DNA of 64,000 bases, taken from Anaeramoeba flamelloides. Lineage: Eukaryota > Metamonada > Anaeramoebidae. The stretch is from NCBI GenBank assembly GCA_027625915.1, contig JANTQA010000011.1, forward strand, positions 558,001 through 622,000, read 5' to 3'. Positions 44,310 through 56,842 of this stretch are shown piece after piece. The notes beneath the pieces were generated by a model. That model worked only from the letters and a program-made list of their open reading frames with translations, made no database searches and had not been told where the DNA came from. The translations under genes were made by a program, and so were the position numbers. Position 1 is the stretch's first letter. Every line of letters begins with the position of its first letter.

Positions 44310-45171
44310 ACGATTATGGAAAAAATTTAGGTAATTAAAAAAAATTGGGTCAGTCAAAAATTTGTTTTCGTTTTTTAAATAAAAATATTAGCAAAATGGT
44401 TTTTGATCAAAGTAAAATTTTATGAACAAATCTTACATTTAAGAAAAACCAAAGTCATTATCAATAATAATTTTCAAAGGTAATGTTATAATGTTGCATT
44501 TTAACCTTTTAGAATTACTGTGGAAGTCTAAAATACAAAAAATTATTTTTAATTGTAAACTTTACTAAAAATGTTGATTTTTTTTATTAGATTACATTCC
44601 AAGATCAAGTTAATCATTGTTTGGGAAGACCAAAAAATAATAACCGTTTTAAATTAAGGTTTGTCTATGGGCTTTTAAAGAATTTAAATGGTTTGTGAAA
44701 TCTTGGTATTTCGGTATTTTGAAGTTTTGATTGTGAACATTAGTGGAAAACAACCTCTTTCGAAAAAACAGCTTTTTTGGAAGATTTTATGATTTAATTT
44801 AGTTTAAAAGGATATTTAAGATTAACCGTGATAGATTTGTGTTTATTAACAATGATAAATATCATATTGAATTAATAGATTTTAATATTTCCTATTAAAT
44901 AATTCTCTTATTTTTAGGAAAGTTTACAATTAAAATAAATTTTTCTTTTTTAGAGTCCCATAGTAATTCTAAAAGCTCAAAATGCAACATTATAACATTA
45001 CCTTTGAAAATTATTATTGATAATGACTTTGGTTTTTCTTAAATGTAAGATTTGTTCATAAAATTTTACTTTGATCAAAAACCATTTTGCTTATATTATT
45101 ATTTAGAAAACGAAAACAAATTTTTGACTGACACAATTTTTTTTAATGACCTAAATTTTTTCCACAATGGT
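44310..45171 (+). mobile_element. 870-bp fold-back element (copy 2)
   Basis: Starts acgattatggaaaaaattta and ends ccacaatggt, with TA on both sides. It matches 5611-6480 throughout, arms and centre (gtttgggaagaccaaaaaat, ttttggaagattttatgatt), in the same orientation. 862 bp. Confidence 0.9.
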
Positions 45172-45255
45172 TATGAAGAAAAACAAGATTTTGTTCACTA
45201 AGAAGTCTTGACTTCTCTGTTTCCTTTTTTCCTTTTTTTAAAACAGATTTTTTTT

Positions 45256-46460
45256 GATACACATGTGCAAAATTTTTTTTTAAATTTTTTCCCAAAATTG
45301 AAAATTTTTTAAACTCGAAAATTTGTTGAACAATAAAGAGTATACTTGACCCTTAAAATTGATTTTCTCAGATCACATCTATTTTAATTTTTTTTTCCCA
45401 AAAATAATTTTTTTCAGAAAAAAAACATTAGTAAAATTAGTCGTAAAAATTAAATAATTTTTTTTTTTGATTTTTTTTTTCAATTTTCTCTGGAAAAAGT
45501 ATATTTGAAAAATCAATTTAAAGTAACGAAATGTATAGAGTGGAAGTTAATCTTGAAGTTTTGAAAATAAGATTATTATATCTCAAGTTTTTGGAATTTT
45601 ATAGTATTAGTATTATTAATTTAAAAAATAAAAAATTGAAAATTTCCATATTTTTACTTGCAATACAAGTAATCAGAAATCTTACCAATTAATTTTAAAA
45701 ACATTTTTATTAAATATTTTGAATGATTAAATAATTTTGATATTCAATATGTTAAATTATTAAAATTCGAAAAAAAAAAAAAATGAATTTTATGTAAATA
45801 TGGTGATTTTTACAAAAAAATTTTTTTGAGCGACTTGTATTTTTTTTTTTCATAGAATTTTTGATATGCGCCCCGACGGGGGAGTGAAGTACAACACTCA
45901 ATAAAAATATTTTGTTTAAAAAAAATTCAAAAAAATCTAATTTAAAAATGTTTGGCATCGTTTTAAATTTATTATTCAAAAAAAAAACTAGTTTGTTTGG
46001 GAAGCCGTTACCCCCTATTTTTTAATAAAAAATCAATTTTTCTCTCGTTCACAGATATATCAAATCTACTCAAAATCTCAAGAAAAGCATAATAAAATTA
46101 TTTTTACTAAAAATTTATTGAATTATTGAATTAGAAGAAGAAAAAACAAATAAAAAATAGAAAAAATGATGGGTTAATATATATATATATATATTAAAAA
46201 TAATAATAAAATAATCAAAAATTATAAATTGAATAATTAAAGTAAATTGTATTTATTTGATGGTTGCAAGATAGGGGTGTTTAAATTTGGTGTTAATTTG
46301 AAGATTTTATAATTTTTGTGTGATCTTTTTTGTATATTTGTTTAAATCAATTATAAATATATAAATTATGATTTTTATATATTTATAATTTAAATTAATT
46401 GTTAAATAGGCTATTTTTGAAAGATTTCTTTAAAAAAATTTTGCACATGTGTAATGTATC
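45256..46460. mobile_element. 1.2-kb region bounded by acacatgtgcaaaattt inverted ends
   Basis: Left gatacacatgtgcaaaattt, right aaattttgcacatgtgtaat then gtatc: inverted over about 20 bp. A third lone end, ttgcacatgtgtaat, is at 50985-51000. The interior is AT-rich with one GC hairpin (45867-45884), a TA tract (46180-46195) and no gene. With short ends and no full second copy, this is a candidate element only. Confidence 0.45.
45867..45884. other. GC-rich hairpin
   Basis: gcgccccgacgggggagtg contains ccccgacgggg, a five-pair GC stem with a tight loop. It stands out in a region where GC is otherwise under a quarter. Confidence 0.5.
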
Positions 46461-46735
46461 TGATTTTGAATTAAAATAAAAAAAGTTTAAAAAGTAATAA
46501 AAAATTTAAAAATGAAAAAGAAAAGGAAATTAATTAATTCAAAATTAATTAATATTTACAAATAGCAGGAAATGTGCAATAAACCACCAATTTTTGATAA
46601 ATTTTATTTTTTTTAATAATTCAAAAACTATTTCATCATTCAAATCGTAAAAATTATCAGCCATAATTGATATTGTTATTTTTTTACCAATTTCTTTTTG
46701 TTTATTCCTGGATGATTCATAATTGCAACTTATAT

Positions 46736-46766
<31 letters not shown>

Positions 46767-46772
46767 GAATAA

Positions 46773-46826
<54 letters not shown>

Positions 46827-46938
46827 GTTGTATCATTCATAATCTTAATAAAAATTAAAATTAAAATAATGATAATATCAATAAAAATGATGAGGCTTTT
46901 AGAAAAAGATTATTTTTGATCAAAATCCTTGAATTTAT
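46461..46938. other. AT-rich spacer with AAT microsatellite
   Basis: 46738-46826 is about 30 imperfect AAT units, interrupted by AAG. No gene. Confidence 0.8.
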
Positions 46939-47457
46939 AAACATTAATTCCAAACTGTTAACAAACCAAAATTCAATTTATAAAAATCTTATATAATTAA
47001 TTCTCTGTAAAAAAACTAAAATAGAACCATTTCACTAATCGGCATTTTAATAATTGTTTATAAAAGTTAATACTCATAAAACAAACAATAAACTAATAAA
47101 TTATCAGCATGTTAAAAATATTGGAGATATCTTAACACACAACATTGTTGGTAATTTTTTTTAAATTCTATTAGTATTATTGATGGATCAAAGTTTAGAT
47201 ACTATCAACTAATTTTATTTGGGTTCTTCTTTGAAAAAATCAACTTTAACATAATATCAATTGTTTGAATATTTTTGATCTAAAAAAATAGGTTACGTAA
47301 TTCAAAAAATGAAATAAAAACAAAAATCTATTAAAAGATGAAAAAAAATGTTTTTCCTATTTTACTTAAATCAAAATTATTACCAATTTTCAGATAATTG
47401 TATTATTTTAATTCTCTGAACTATTTTAGCTCTGTAGAAAAATTTGAATTTTCGTTT
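46939..47457 (+). mobile_element. TA-flanked MITE, 533-bp family, older copy
   Basis: 519 bp, same order of blocks as 4548-5080 (cttatataattaattctc, gataccatcaact-like, ggttacgtaattcaaaaaat) with many substitutions and small deletions. Confidence 0.75.
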
Positions 47458-48526
47458 ATATTAAATGTTTTTAAAATAAAAAAATATTTTTTTTCAAATT
47501 TCGTTTTTACAATTAATTATTAATGAAAAAAAAATTAAAACATTATTTTTTGAAAATTTTTACAATAAACTAATTTTTTTTCAAAGTATTTAAGAAAATT
47601 CCAAAATTCTCTTGAATTTTTTCAAATAGATTGGAAACATATCAAAAAAAATTAACAACTTGTAAAAAGTGAAATATATTTTCGTTTTTTAAAATGTTTA
47701 AAAAATCTAAATATTTGATTCAAAGAACAATTAAAATCATTTTTTTTTTATTTTTTTCTGAATCAAAAAATACAAATAAAAAAAATAAAACCATCAAATT
47801 AAAAATTCTCCCAAAATATCTTTTTAAAATCCTGGAGAATTCAACTTATAATCCAATGAAATACCTTTTAATTTGATTATTTTTAATTAAAAATTAATAA
47901 CCCAATCTTAATTCTTTCAGTGGGTTATTAGCAGCACAAATATCAAATGTATAAATAGAATTTACAATTATTTCTGGATTTTTTAAAGATTTTCAAACAA
48001 ATAAAATTAATCCAAATAAATAAATCTAATAAAAAAAAAATAATAGATATTATTAAATAACTGATTTTAATCCAAAAAAGTGCCTTGTTTATCCTCTTAA
48101 CATTAAAAAAGGGAATATTGACTAATCTTTTTAAATTTCAAGAAATTTAATAAATATTTGTTAAAAAAATAGATGTTCAATTTTTTTTTATTTTCAAGTA
48201 TTCATACTTTGATTTATTTTTTTAGATTTTGTTTTTCAAATTAAAAGTCCAAGGTTATTTTTTCATTCAGATTCTCAGAAATTACTTAAAATAAGATTTC
48301 TTCAAAATAAAATTTTTATACAAAATTCTTTTTTTTTAATTTGATCCAAAAATACAACAAAAAGGGATCTGAATCTTATTACTGAAAATATAATTGTGAA
48401 AAATGAACTCTTTTAAAATTGATATCTCATCTCTCTAAAGTTGATAAATGAAGTTTAATATTGGGTTTAATTGTGCACTTGTGTAAATAATTACCCAATT
48501 ACTGGGGGGGTAAAAAGAGTTACTAG
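47458..48526. other. Gene-free stretch
   Basis: A hairpin of aataaccca/tgggttatt is at about 47899-47930. The frame at 47694-47876 is low complexity and unsupported. Confidence 0.45.
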
Positions 48527-49094
48527 CCCCTAAGGTTTACAATCCCTGAAATTTGAAAAGAGAGTATCTTGTGTCGTTTGTTACCACTTGTTAATTTGGT
48601 TCTTAGCTGATCGATCTTGTGCTTGGTATGGTTTTTAATAGTGGTTCAAAATGTCAATAATGACATTTTATTTTTTTTTTCCAAAATCCGAATTGAAGAT
48701 TTTAAGATTAATTGGCAGGAACATAAGTTATAAAAAAATGTGGTTTGTAGGTTGTTGATTGAAAATTTTAATTAAGTTTGGTTTTATTGGTGCTTTTAAA
48801 AAAAAATTATTTTTTCATTTGGTTAATTGACAAAAAACTTAATCAAAGTTTAATTTTATCATACAACCCAAAATTTTAAATTCATTCTTAAACACCTACC
48901 ATTATATCAACCTTAAACTCTTCAATTCGGATTTCGGAAAAAAAAAATAAATTGTCAAAAATTGCCATTTCGAACCACTATTAAAATCCATACCAAGCAC
49001 AAGATCGACCAGCTAAATACCAAATTAACAATTCACTACTCCCAACTCAAGATAATCTTTTTTTCAAATTTCAGGGATTGTAAACCTTAAGGGG
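48527..49094 (+). mobile_element. 568-bp inverted-end element, family D (copy 2)
   Basis: Starts cccctaaggtttacaatccc and ends with the exact complement gggattgtaaaccttaaggg g. The inverted match continues for over 30 bp (ctgaaatttgaaaa). It is the cleaner of the two copies and defines the family ends. Confidence 0.85.
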
Positions 49095-49319
49095 AAATTG
49101 AAACAATAATTTTTACTTTGTATTATATTGATCTTTTTAATTGGGTTCCTTGAACTAAACTAATTTCCCACTGTAGTAAATCCTTGAACGTGACAATCTT
49201 TTGGGATTTATGAAATTAACAAAACCACAAAAAACTTGTTAAAATCTTCAAAAATAATTTTAAATAGCATTGTTAAAGTCAAATTTATTTGTAAAGAGCT
49301 TCCTATTTAACTCAAATTA

Positions 49320-49779
49320 ACTGTTGAGAGAAAAATGTTTGACACAGAAAAAGGGTTAGAAACCATTTTTAATTGGGAACATTAGTAAAATTGAAAATCC
49401 AAATCCTATTGATAACTAGGTGAATTTGATATAAATCCAGGCTTAAAGGTGTTGCAAGTTCATTAATCTACGGTGTATGTAGAATACCCATTTGAATGGT
49501 TGATAACTAAAGTAGATCATGCAATTTTAACAAAAATCCAACTTGTCATAAAGTTTACTATTAATTCTGAAAATGGTAATTTTTAAACTTGCTTTAGGGT
49601 ATCAGAGATAGGTTTTGAAAAACTAGAATTACATTAACCATTATTCTAATAAGTAGATTATTGTTATTTTCTTTAGTTATTTCACAAACGAAAGAAATTA
49701 AAAATCATTTCCAGTAATGTTCCCAATTAAAAATGCTGTCCAACTATTTTTCTCTGTACAACATTTTTCTCGCAACAGT
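49320..49779 (+). mobile_element. 460-bp TA-flanked element, family E (copy 1)
   Basis: Starts actgttgagagaaaaatgtt, ends aacatttttctcgcaacagt. The inverted ends include tgtttgacaca. It is found again, inverted, at 62918-63378. It has no reading frame. Confidence 0.85.
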
Positions 49780-50340
49780 AAATTCGAAATTCGAAGATCA
49801 GAAAAATTTTAAATTTTGCCTAATTACTAAAGTATTTCCCTAAATCTTTCCACAGTTGACACAATACTATCCTAAACTTTCCATTTTTCTAATCTCATTC
49901 TTATCTGTAGTTATCTAGAATTATTGACTTGCAAATTTCACAAATAAAAAGTTTGAGTTTATAAAGAATACATATCGGCTTTATTTCACTCAAACAAAGC
50001 ATTATCACCGATCGAACTAATGAAGTGTATGAAAATATTAGCGCGTTTGCGCTATCAAATTATCGGCTTTATTTTAGTGAAATAAAGCTGGTCCATTGAT
50101 CGAACACGCAAAGATGATCGAAAAGTTTAGTGAAGTTTTTTTTTTAAAACTTGTTTTTTAAAAAAAGAAAAAAAAGAAATGACAAGCAAAAGACAATAAC
50201 CAATTAACTTCAAAATGTTTTCATCCCAATGACAGATTTATATGTCTCTGTTTAAAAAAGTAATGATTCCAAAAAATTGCTTGTAATTCCTAGTGGGTGT
50301 TCTCGTCTTCTTATTCTTTTGTTGGGGTGTTGGCTAATTA
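49780..50340. other. Gene-free stretch with a small palindrome cluster
   Basis: atcggctttattt occurs at 49976 and again at 50063; the second copy forms a hairpin with gtgaaataaagc. gatcgaac-type words recur at 50011, 50096 and 50116. The patch 49970-50120 is GC-richer than its flanks. I cannot name it. Confidence 0.4.
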
Positions 50341-50537
50341 CAGTCAGTTTCACTTTTAAGGCACAAACTTTCAACGAAATTTAAGGTACAAAAAAATCTC
50401 AAATTAAGGCACAAAATTTGTAATTTTGATTTTTACAATTTATTTTTACTAATATTTGAATTTTGTGCTTTAATTTGAGATTTTTATTGTGCCTTAAATT
50501 TCGTTGAAAGTTTGTGTCTTAAAAGTGGAACTGACTG
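50341..50537. mobile_element. Palindromic MITE, 197-bp family (copy 4)
   Basis: CAGTCAGTTTCACTTTTAAG ... GTGGAACTGACTG with TA flanks. 197 bp, very close to copies 2 and 3. Confidence 0.9.
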
Positions 50538-51039
50538 TACTTTGAAATGCTATTTTTTTCTTCAATCCAGCAGAAATGAATTTTGCCAAAAGCTCGATCG
50601 ATAAAATTTGTTGACAAAGAAAGTTTAAAGAAAAAAAGAAGGAAAAATGAATTTTAAACTTTTACATAATTTTTAAGATAGTTGTTTTTTGCTGGTTAAC
50701 TAACTGCTGGGTATACTTCCGGGTAACTTAATAACAAAAAACCATTTCAATCCCAAAAATAGTTTTTAGTAATCTATTTCCCAAATACAACAGAAAAATT
50801 CAAGTAAAAAATTTCCAAAATTCTGATCGAAGAAAGTGAAAAAACCAAAAAAGTGAAATATTTATTAAATAAAAAGAGTAAAGACTTTTTAAAATTAAAT
50901 AGCTTTGCCTTTACAATGTCATTGAAGCTACATTAATGAAGAAAAGCCTCAACACTAAAAATTGGAATATTTCATTTTTGAATTTTTGCACATGTGTAAT
51001 ACTTTGGTTTGTTGATTTTTCTCTAAATTTTTTGTTTTT

Positions 51040-52262
51040 AAGGAGGAAAGACATTTTTCCAATTTTGAGTGCGAACATTAATGTGAAACTGATGAATCCA
51101 ATTTATTTTCTTTAGCCAAATACTAAAACATTTTAATATCTAGGAAAGTGAAATATATCCAAGTATAATATATTTTCAGACCAACTAAACCAATGGAAAT
51201 CAAAAATGTACAAATATTCAAGAAAAAAATAAATAAAAGTCATTTATTACTTGATCTGATCTATTTGATTTTATAATGGCATATTCTTAATTTGATTATC
51301 CTTTTAATTCTTCCTGGAAATAATTCTTTTTATAAAAATTTTTGAGAAAAATATTTCTTTTTATTTCAGAAGAATTTCCAAAATAAATTAGAAAAAACTT
51401 ATTTTAATTTAATTCATCTAATTCTAGTTTTTGTTTAGAAAATAGGATATTTATTGAATTTCTCTTCAGAAATAAAGATTTATTGGACAAATTTGTTTGA
51501 TTTTTTAATTATATATTTTCAAGAATATTGGAACTAAATAAACCTGAATCTTGTTTGAAATTTTATCTAAATTTTTCTGTTTATTTGGGTTAAATCTTTT
51601 GCAACTGTTTTTTGATTTCTGATAATTCAACCCCTTTATTTTAATTTTAGAAATATTACTGATTTTTGATGATATTGTTTGTTCAAAATATTTGGAAAAT
51701 AGAATTTTAAAAACAAATTCGTTTACAAAAGTTTCTGCGAACTAATAATAAATAATAGTAGGGCGAGAGGATCCAAGGTATAAATTGGTTGGATTCATAC
51801 AAATTTAGAAGATGAAAGAAAAAAATTTTCTCAAAATAGGTTTTTAGCGATTTTTTTTCTTCATTTTTGAATTTCAATAAATTTATATTGAAAGTTGATC
51901 TTTTGTGTTTAAACTTTTCAAAGAAAATATATCAATTCAAATATACACCTTTTTGGGTCTATTTATTTGGTTTACGATAGCATTCATTTCATTCATTTCA
52001 TTCATTCCTATGAACAAATTTCAAGAACCAAAAACTAATTTAATCAAAATCCAAATTTATATTCAAAAAATTCGTTATTCAAAAAATCGAAAAATGAAAG
52101 ATTTAACTTGAATTACTTTGTGATAACTTTCTTTTTACAAATGGAGTGGCGAACGATGTTTTTGTTACAAAGTTTCAATATTATGTGAAAGTCAAAAAAA
52201 TTTCTCAGTGAGGTTTTCACAATTAAAACTTTTCTATATTGGTAAAGAGTTCTATTTCCTTA
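51040..52262 (+). mobile_element. 1.2-kb inverted-end element, family F (copy 1)
   Basis: Starts aaggaggaaagacatttttc; its end is the diverged complement near ctatttccttaa. It aligns along its full length with 58512-59716: aatgtgaaactga, ttctttagc, ttcatctaattctagttt, cctttttgggt and caaagtttcaatat recur in the same order. It holds a small frame, 51905-52111. Confidence 0.75.
51905..52111 (+). CDS. Small membrane-protein frame in family F (copy 1)
   Basis: 68 codons with no ATG at the start (GTG first). IQIYTFLGLFIWFTIAFISF would be one membrane helix, followed by a basic tail. The frame at 59362-59571 in the other copy reads IQMYTFLGIFFLVYYLINF and also ends in a Lys-rich tail and a stop at the equivalent place. 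Keeping the frame across considerable DNA divergence is mild evidence of coding. Confidence 0.3.
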   Translation: MFKLFKENISIQIYTFLGLFIWFTIAFISFISFIPMNKFQEPKTNLIKIQIYIQKIRYSKNRKMKDLT

Positions 52263-52404
52263 AAAAGTTTCTTTTTTTTTCGAAATGTATAATTAAATTT
52301 TGTAACAGTGACTCTTATAGAATTACAATTAATGATTAATTTCTTATTTTCCTGTTTTATTTGTTAAGTAAAATAAATCTTCCAAATTAGCTAATATTAA
52401 ATAC

Positions 52405-52611
52405 ACACATCCAGTTTCACTTTTAAAGACACAAAACTTAAAAGGAAATTTAAGAACAAAAAAATCCTAAATTAAGGCATATTTTTTGGTATTCTTTTTT
52501 TTAAACAATTTATCTTTCTAGAATTTTAATTTTGTGGCTGAAAATTTAGATTTTTATTTTAACTTAAAAATATGTTGAAAGTTTGAGTAATAAAAGTGGA
52601 ACTGGTTTTAT
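52405..52611. mobile_element. Palindromic MITE, 197-bp family (copy 5, old)
   Basis: ccagtttcacttttaaagac on the left and aaaagtggaactgg on the right. The middle is recognisable (aaatttaag, aattaaggca) but heavily changed. Confidence 0.65.
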
Positions 52612-52989
52612 ACGTATATGGGTTCAACAAACAACTTTTACTCCCCTATTTAATTTAGAAATTAAATTGATTAAGAATAGAAAAAATGCAAAAAGCATTC
52701 TCAAAACAACAAAAATTCAAGATCTTATTATTTTGTTATAAATACCACACATTCGTAGATTCTAAAATTCTATTTTAAAAATTTAATCCCCTGATTTTTC
52801 CTTTTTTCTTCTTGTTACAATCAAACAAAAAAACCCAGTAATAAAAAACTTATACCTTAGTTATTATCATTTTAAGAGTTTAATTTATTAATAAACATCA
52901 AAAAATAATATTAGAATTTACTTTTTTGTGAGAATATAAATATTTTTAACTGGTGATTTTTTCCTTAATTAAATATGGTGGGTGGTTTT

Positions 52990-53640
52990 ATAGAACGAAA
53001 ATTGACGAAAATCGAAAATTTCCGAAAAAAACTATTGATTATTAGTGTTAAATATTGAATATATTAAAAATTTATTGAAAATTTTCAAAATTATTGAATA
53101 TTTTGAGACAATTTTAGAATTATTGATAAAAATAATTAAACTTTCAATTTTTTTATTAATTTTTCAATTATTAATCAAATTATTCAATATTTCAATTTTT
53201 TTTACAGAAATAAAATGATTCAATAATAATTATAATTATTCAAAAAAAAAAAAATTAATCAATAATTATTTTTAAAAAACAATCTAACTTTAATTAGCCT
53301 AATCTAACAGCACCCACTTCACCCACCTAACTTCCTACTTTAACTAACCTACCCTACCCTACCCTACCCTACCCAACCTAACCTAACCTAACCCGATCCA
53401 ACCTAACCCAACGGTACCTAATCTAACCAAACCTAACTTAAACTTAAAATTAACCGAATTATTGAATATTTTGATAACATTTTTGAATTATTGATAAAAA
53501 TATTGAAATATTAATAATTTTTTTTTGATCAATAAATTTGAAAAATATTCAATAAATTATTAAATATATTCAATAATTAACACTAATAATCAATAGTTTT
53601 TTTCGGAAAATTTCGATTTTCATCAATTTTCGATTCTTAA
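52990..53640. mobile_element. Fold-back with telomere-like C-rich core
   Basis: The left arm starts at 52990 (acgaaaattgacgaaaatcg) and the right arm ends at 53640 as its complement (catcaattttcgattct). The match extends for more than 100 bp (ccgaaaaaaactattgatta and tattgaatatattaaa mirrored). The core, 53281-53450, switches to C-rich repeats: five ACCCT units at 53350-53375, then CCTAA-type units (aacctaacctaacctaaccc). No frame. Confidence 0.75.
53281..53450. repeat. Interstitial CCCTA/CCTAA tandem repeat
   Basis: Units of five bases, TACCC then CCTAA, equal to TAGGG and TTAGG on the other strand. Both resemble eukaryotic telomere repeats. The strand bias (almost no G) contrasts sharply with the flanks. 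The organism's own telomere repeat is not known from this window. Confidence 0.7.
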
Positions 53641-55531
53641 ATACAAACGCCTTAAATACATGACCAATATTTTTTGAAAAAATTGTTTTATTTAAAAAAA
53701 ATAAAAATAATTAGATACAAGAAAAGAATAAAATCAAATGAAAACAATAATTTTACACTGTGAAAAATCGAAATTTCATTTTTGACTTTTATAAGTCAAA
53801 GACATATTTCAGATAAATTTAAAACAAAAAGAAGAATTCTAAATTTATGTGTACAGGACTCTATAAAATTTCACAAAAAGGTGATATTTATAACCCTTCC
53901 AAATCTATTACAAAATCTGAATAAAATATATATAAATTAATTTAGTATACGAAAATTTTATACTGTTCTACAAACCAGAAATTTTCTAAAAGTTTATGGT
54001 AAACTGAAAAATTTAGAATAGAGGAACAGATAATTATTGTTTACATTAATTTTATTTTGGCAATGGATAATAAATTCATAAAAATCATATTAAATTAGAT
54101 CATACTTTCAATTTAATACAAAAAATAATGTTTTAAATATATAGAAACAAATATTGAAAAAATATTTTCCAGTTTCTATAATTTTGTTTATTTGAAATTC
54201 TATTTTTGTCTTAGTATTTTACATGATATAAAAACAGAAACACATGAGTATTATTAAAAATAAAAAAAAAAACGTTTCTTCCATAAAATTTCAATTAACT
54301 TCATATTTTTTTTTTTACTTTTGAAATTTCGATAAAATTTGATTAATATTTTCTTTTTTTCTTTTTTTCTTTTTTTTTCTGTTTTTGAAAAAAAATAAAA
54401 TTTAAAAAAAAAAACCTCAAAACTCCTAATTAACATGAAGAAAAGTGAAAATTTGTAATACCATTTTAAAATTCATACATTTATAAGTTAAAAATATTTT
54501 GTCAACAGTTTTTATTTTCCAATAGTATTTCAAAATTTAACACAAGACTTTCCATTGAAATTCGCCCAAAATATTTTATTAGCCTTTTTTTTTTTTTCAA
54601 AAATTTATAGTTTGTTTAAAGATTAAATTTTCTGATAATCGAATCTAATCCCAATTTTATATTTTCTCGTATTTCTAAAAAATCGTAATCTGAGATTCTT
54701 AAAAAAACCATTTAAGTTTTTCTTTTTTGGCTGGGCAACTTTGAGTTAAATGGAGTTTTTCTTAAAACCCTTTATTATATTAGTCTTGCCCTTTTTCTTT
54801 TCTTTTCCTTTGTTATCCTCTATTTTGGGGAGTGTTACTTCTTACTCATATGAAATGATTATAAATAAATCTATTTTGATAATTCAATAAATTTTCATTT
54901 AATTTCAATATATTCTATATTATTTTCCTTTAAATTACTTTTTAACTTCCATTAACTTTATCTATAAATTTCAATAAAAAATTCAATAGATTTTCAATCA
55001 CATTTCATTTTATTTTCATAAAATTTTACTTCAAAAATATCCCGAAATTCATCTCCTTTTTGATCTCAGGTGAATAAAAAATTTTGTCTTAGGATAATTA
55101 AAAAATTGAATTACTGATTTCATAAAACATCAATTTTGTTAGTGAATATCAGCCTCTTGATCATATAATTTTTAATAGTAAGGTTGGAAACGATTGTTTC
55201 AAATAAATGAATAAATATTATACACTCTTTTTGTCCAAGGATTTAAAATAAATAGAATAAAAAATATGCTAATAAATTAAAAATGTAAAATTTTTTTTTT
55301 GTTTATTTATATAAAGACAAAAAAGTTTCTTAAAAATTTAAAAAGTACTTTAAATTTTTTGAAAACAGTTTTAAACGAGCCATTTAATTTTATTTTTATT
55401 TCATTTCCATATATGTGAAAAAGAAAAAAACAAAAAGGGTGATAAACTAAAATTTGTTTTGTTTCTTTTTCATTTTTAATTTACCATTTTGTTCTCTTAT
55501 TTAAATAAATAACAGGATGTGCCAATTATAT
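53641..55531. other. Gene-free stretch downstream of the SOD gene
   Basis: AT-rich. The frame at 54254-54436 is Lys/Phe low complexity. Nothing supported. Confidence 0.5.
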
Positions 55532-56492
55532 TTAGAAAAGTCCTGCTTTTTTCATTTCTTGTTCAACAAATTCCCAATTAATAACTTGGAAAAATTTATC
55601 AATTGATCCGCCTCTGTTGTTTTGGTAATCCAAATAATAAGCATGCTATTGACAGTTTCAAGTAAAATAAGGAGGGAAAAAAAACAAAAGAAAAATTTTC
55701 ATATTTCTTTGTTAAAATTTTAATTACACAAAAAAATCAAAAAAAATAAATCAAATCATGTTAACTTACTTCCCAGACATCAATAACAAGTAAAGGTTTT
55801 TTGTTAAGTGGGATTGGGTTCATTGCATTTGAAGCTTGCATGATTTCTAAATTCTTTCCATCAGCAACTAACCAACACCAACCAGATCCAAAGACTGTGG
55901 CTGCCTTTTGCTTGAATTGTTTCAAAAAGTCTTCAAATGAGCCAAAGCTATTTGCAAGTACTTCTTTTACTTTTTGAGATGGTTCTTTTCCGTTTGGAAA
56001 CATACTGTTCCAATAAAATGAATGGTTGAAATGTTGTGAACCTATTTTGAGAAATTGTAATTATTTTAAATGTCAAATAAGATCAAAAAAAAGAAGAAAA
56101 ATAAACTTTAAAAATTTGACAATCCCAAAAGTATGAAAAGAAAAGAGAAAAATAAAAAAAAAAACACTTACTGTTATTAAAAACACCTTTAAATTCTTCA
56201 TTTTCAAAAGTCCCTTTGATTATTTCTTCAAGAGACGAGTTTTCAAATTTTGTTCCTGTTTATAAAAAAGAAAGATCACAAACCAAATAAGTCATTTATT
56301 AAAATTTGACAAAAATGAGAAAAAAAACAGACAGATTTTTGAAAATAAATATTTACCTTTAATTCCATTGTTTAATTTGGTAACATAGCCATTGTGATGT
56401 TTTCCAAAGTGGAATGACATTGTTTTGCCACTGATAGCAGGTTCAATACCATCTTCGATGTTATAAGGAAGTTTTGGAAGTGTGAAAGCCAT
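55532..56492 (-). CDS. Iron superoxide dismutase, four exons
   Basis: Minus strand exons 56492-56357, 56255-56172, 56041-55770 and 55645-55532, 201 residues, the usual Fe-SOD length. Introns are 101, 130 and 124 bp with GT-AG ends (gtaaat, gtaagt, gtaagt; aacag, aatag, aatag). It converts superoxide to hydrogen peroxide and oxygen. Metal ligands are all visible: His in [13 protein letters not shown], His in [10 protein letters not shown], Asp and His in [19 protein letters not shown]. Gln in [14 protein letters not shown] and the GSGWCWLV block are of the Fe-type subgroup. The first residues [18 protein letters not shown] match the family start, so no targeting peptide is apparent and a cytosolic enzyme is likely. 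Confidence 0.96.
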
Positions 56493-56842
56493 TTTAATTG
56501 CTTTGGAATGAAGACTAAGAAGGTTATAAAGAAAAAGAAACAAAACAAAATTGAGTATTAAGTCAAACTTAAAAAAGAAGATAAAAGAAAAAAAGAGAAA
56601 AAAAATTGAACAAAAATTGAACAAAATAATTTACTTTGTAAGTTTTAAAAAAAGTAAGTTGAAAAAAATGAAAAATAAAATCGAAAAATAATCTTTTATT
56701 ATGAATTCCATTTTTAAGAAGTAGTGGTTGTATATTTGTGAATCATTTTTCTCATCACAAAAGTTGTATTACTTCTTTTTTTGGATTTGATTTTGCTTTA
56801 CTTTAGTTGCAGTTCTTATTTGAAAAATCACTTGTTTGTAAA
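56493..56842. promoter_or_regulatory. Upstream region of the SOD gene
   Basis: 350 bp of AT-rich sequence before the SOD start on the minus strand. It must carry promoter and leader; no definite element can be named. Confidence 0.35.

Noticed and set aside
53281-53450. A real chromosome end
   Set aside because: The C-rich repeats are internal, short and flanked by matching inverted arms, and genes continue on both sides.
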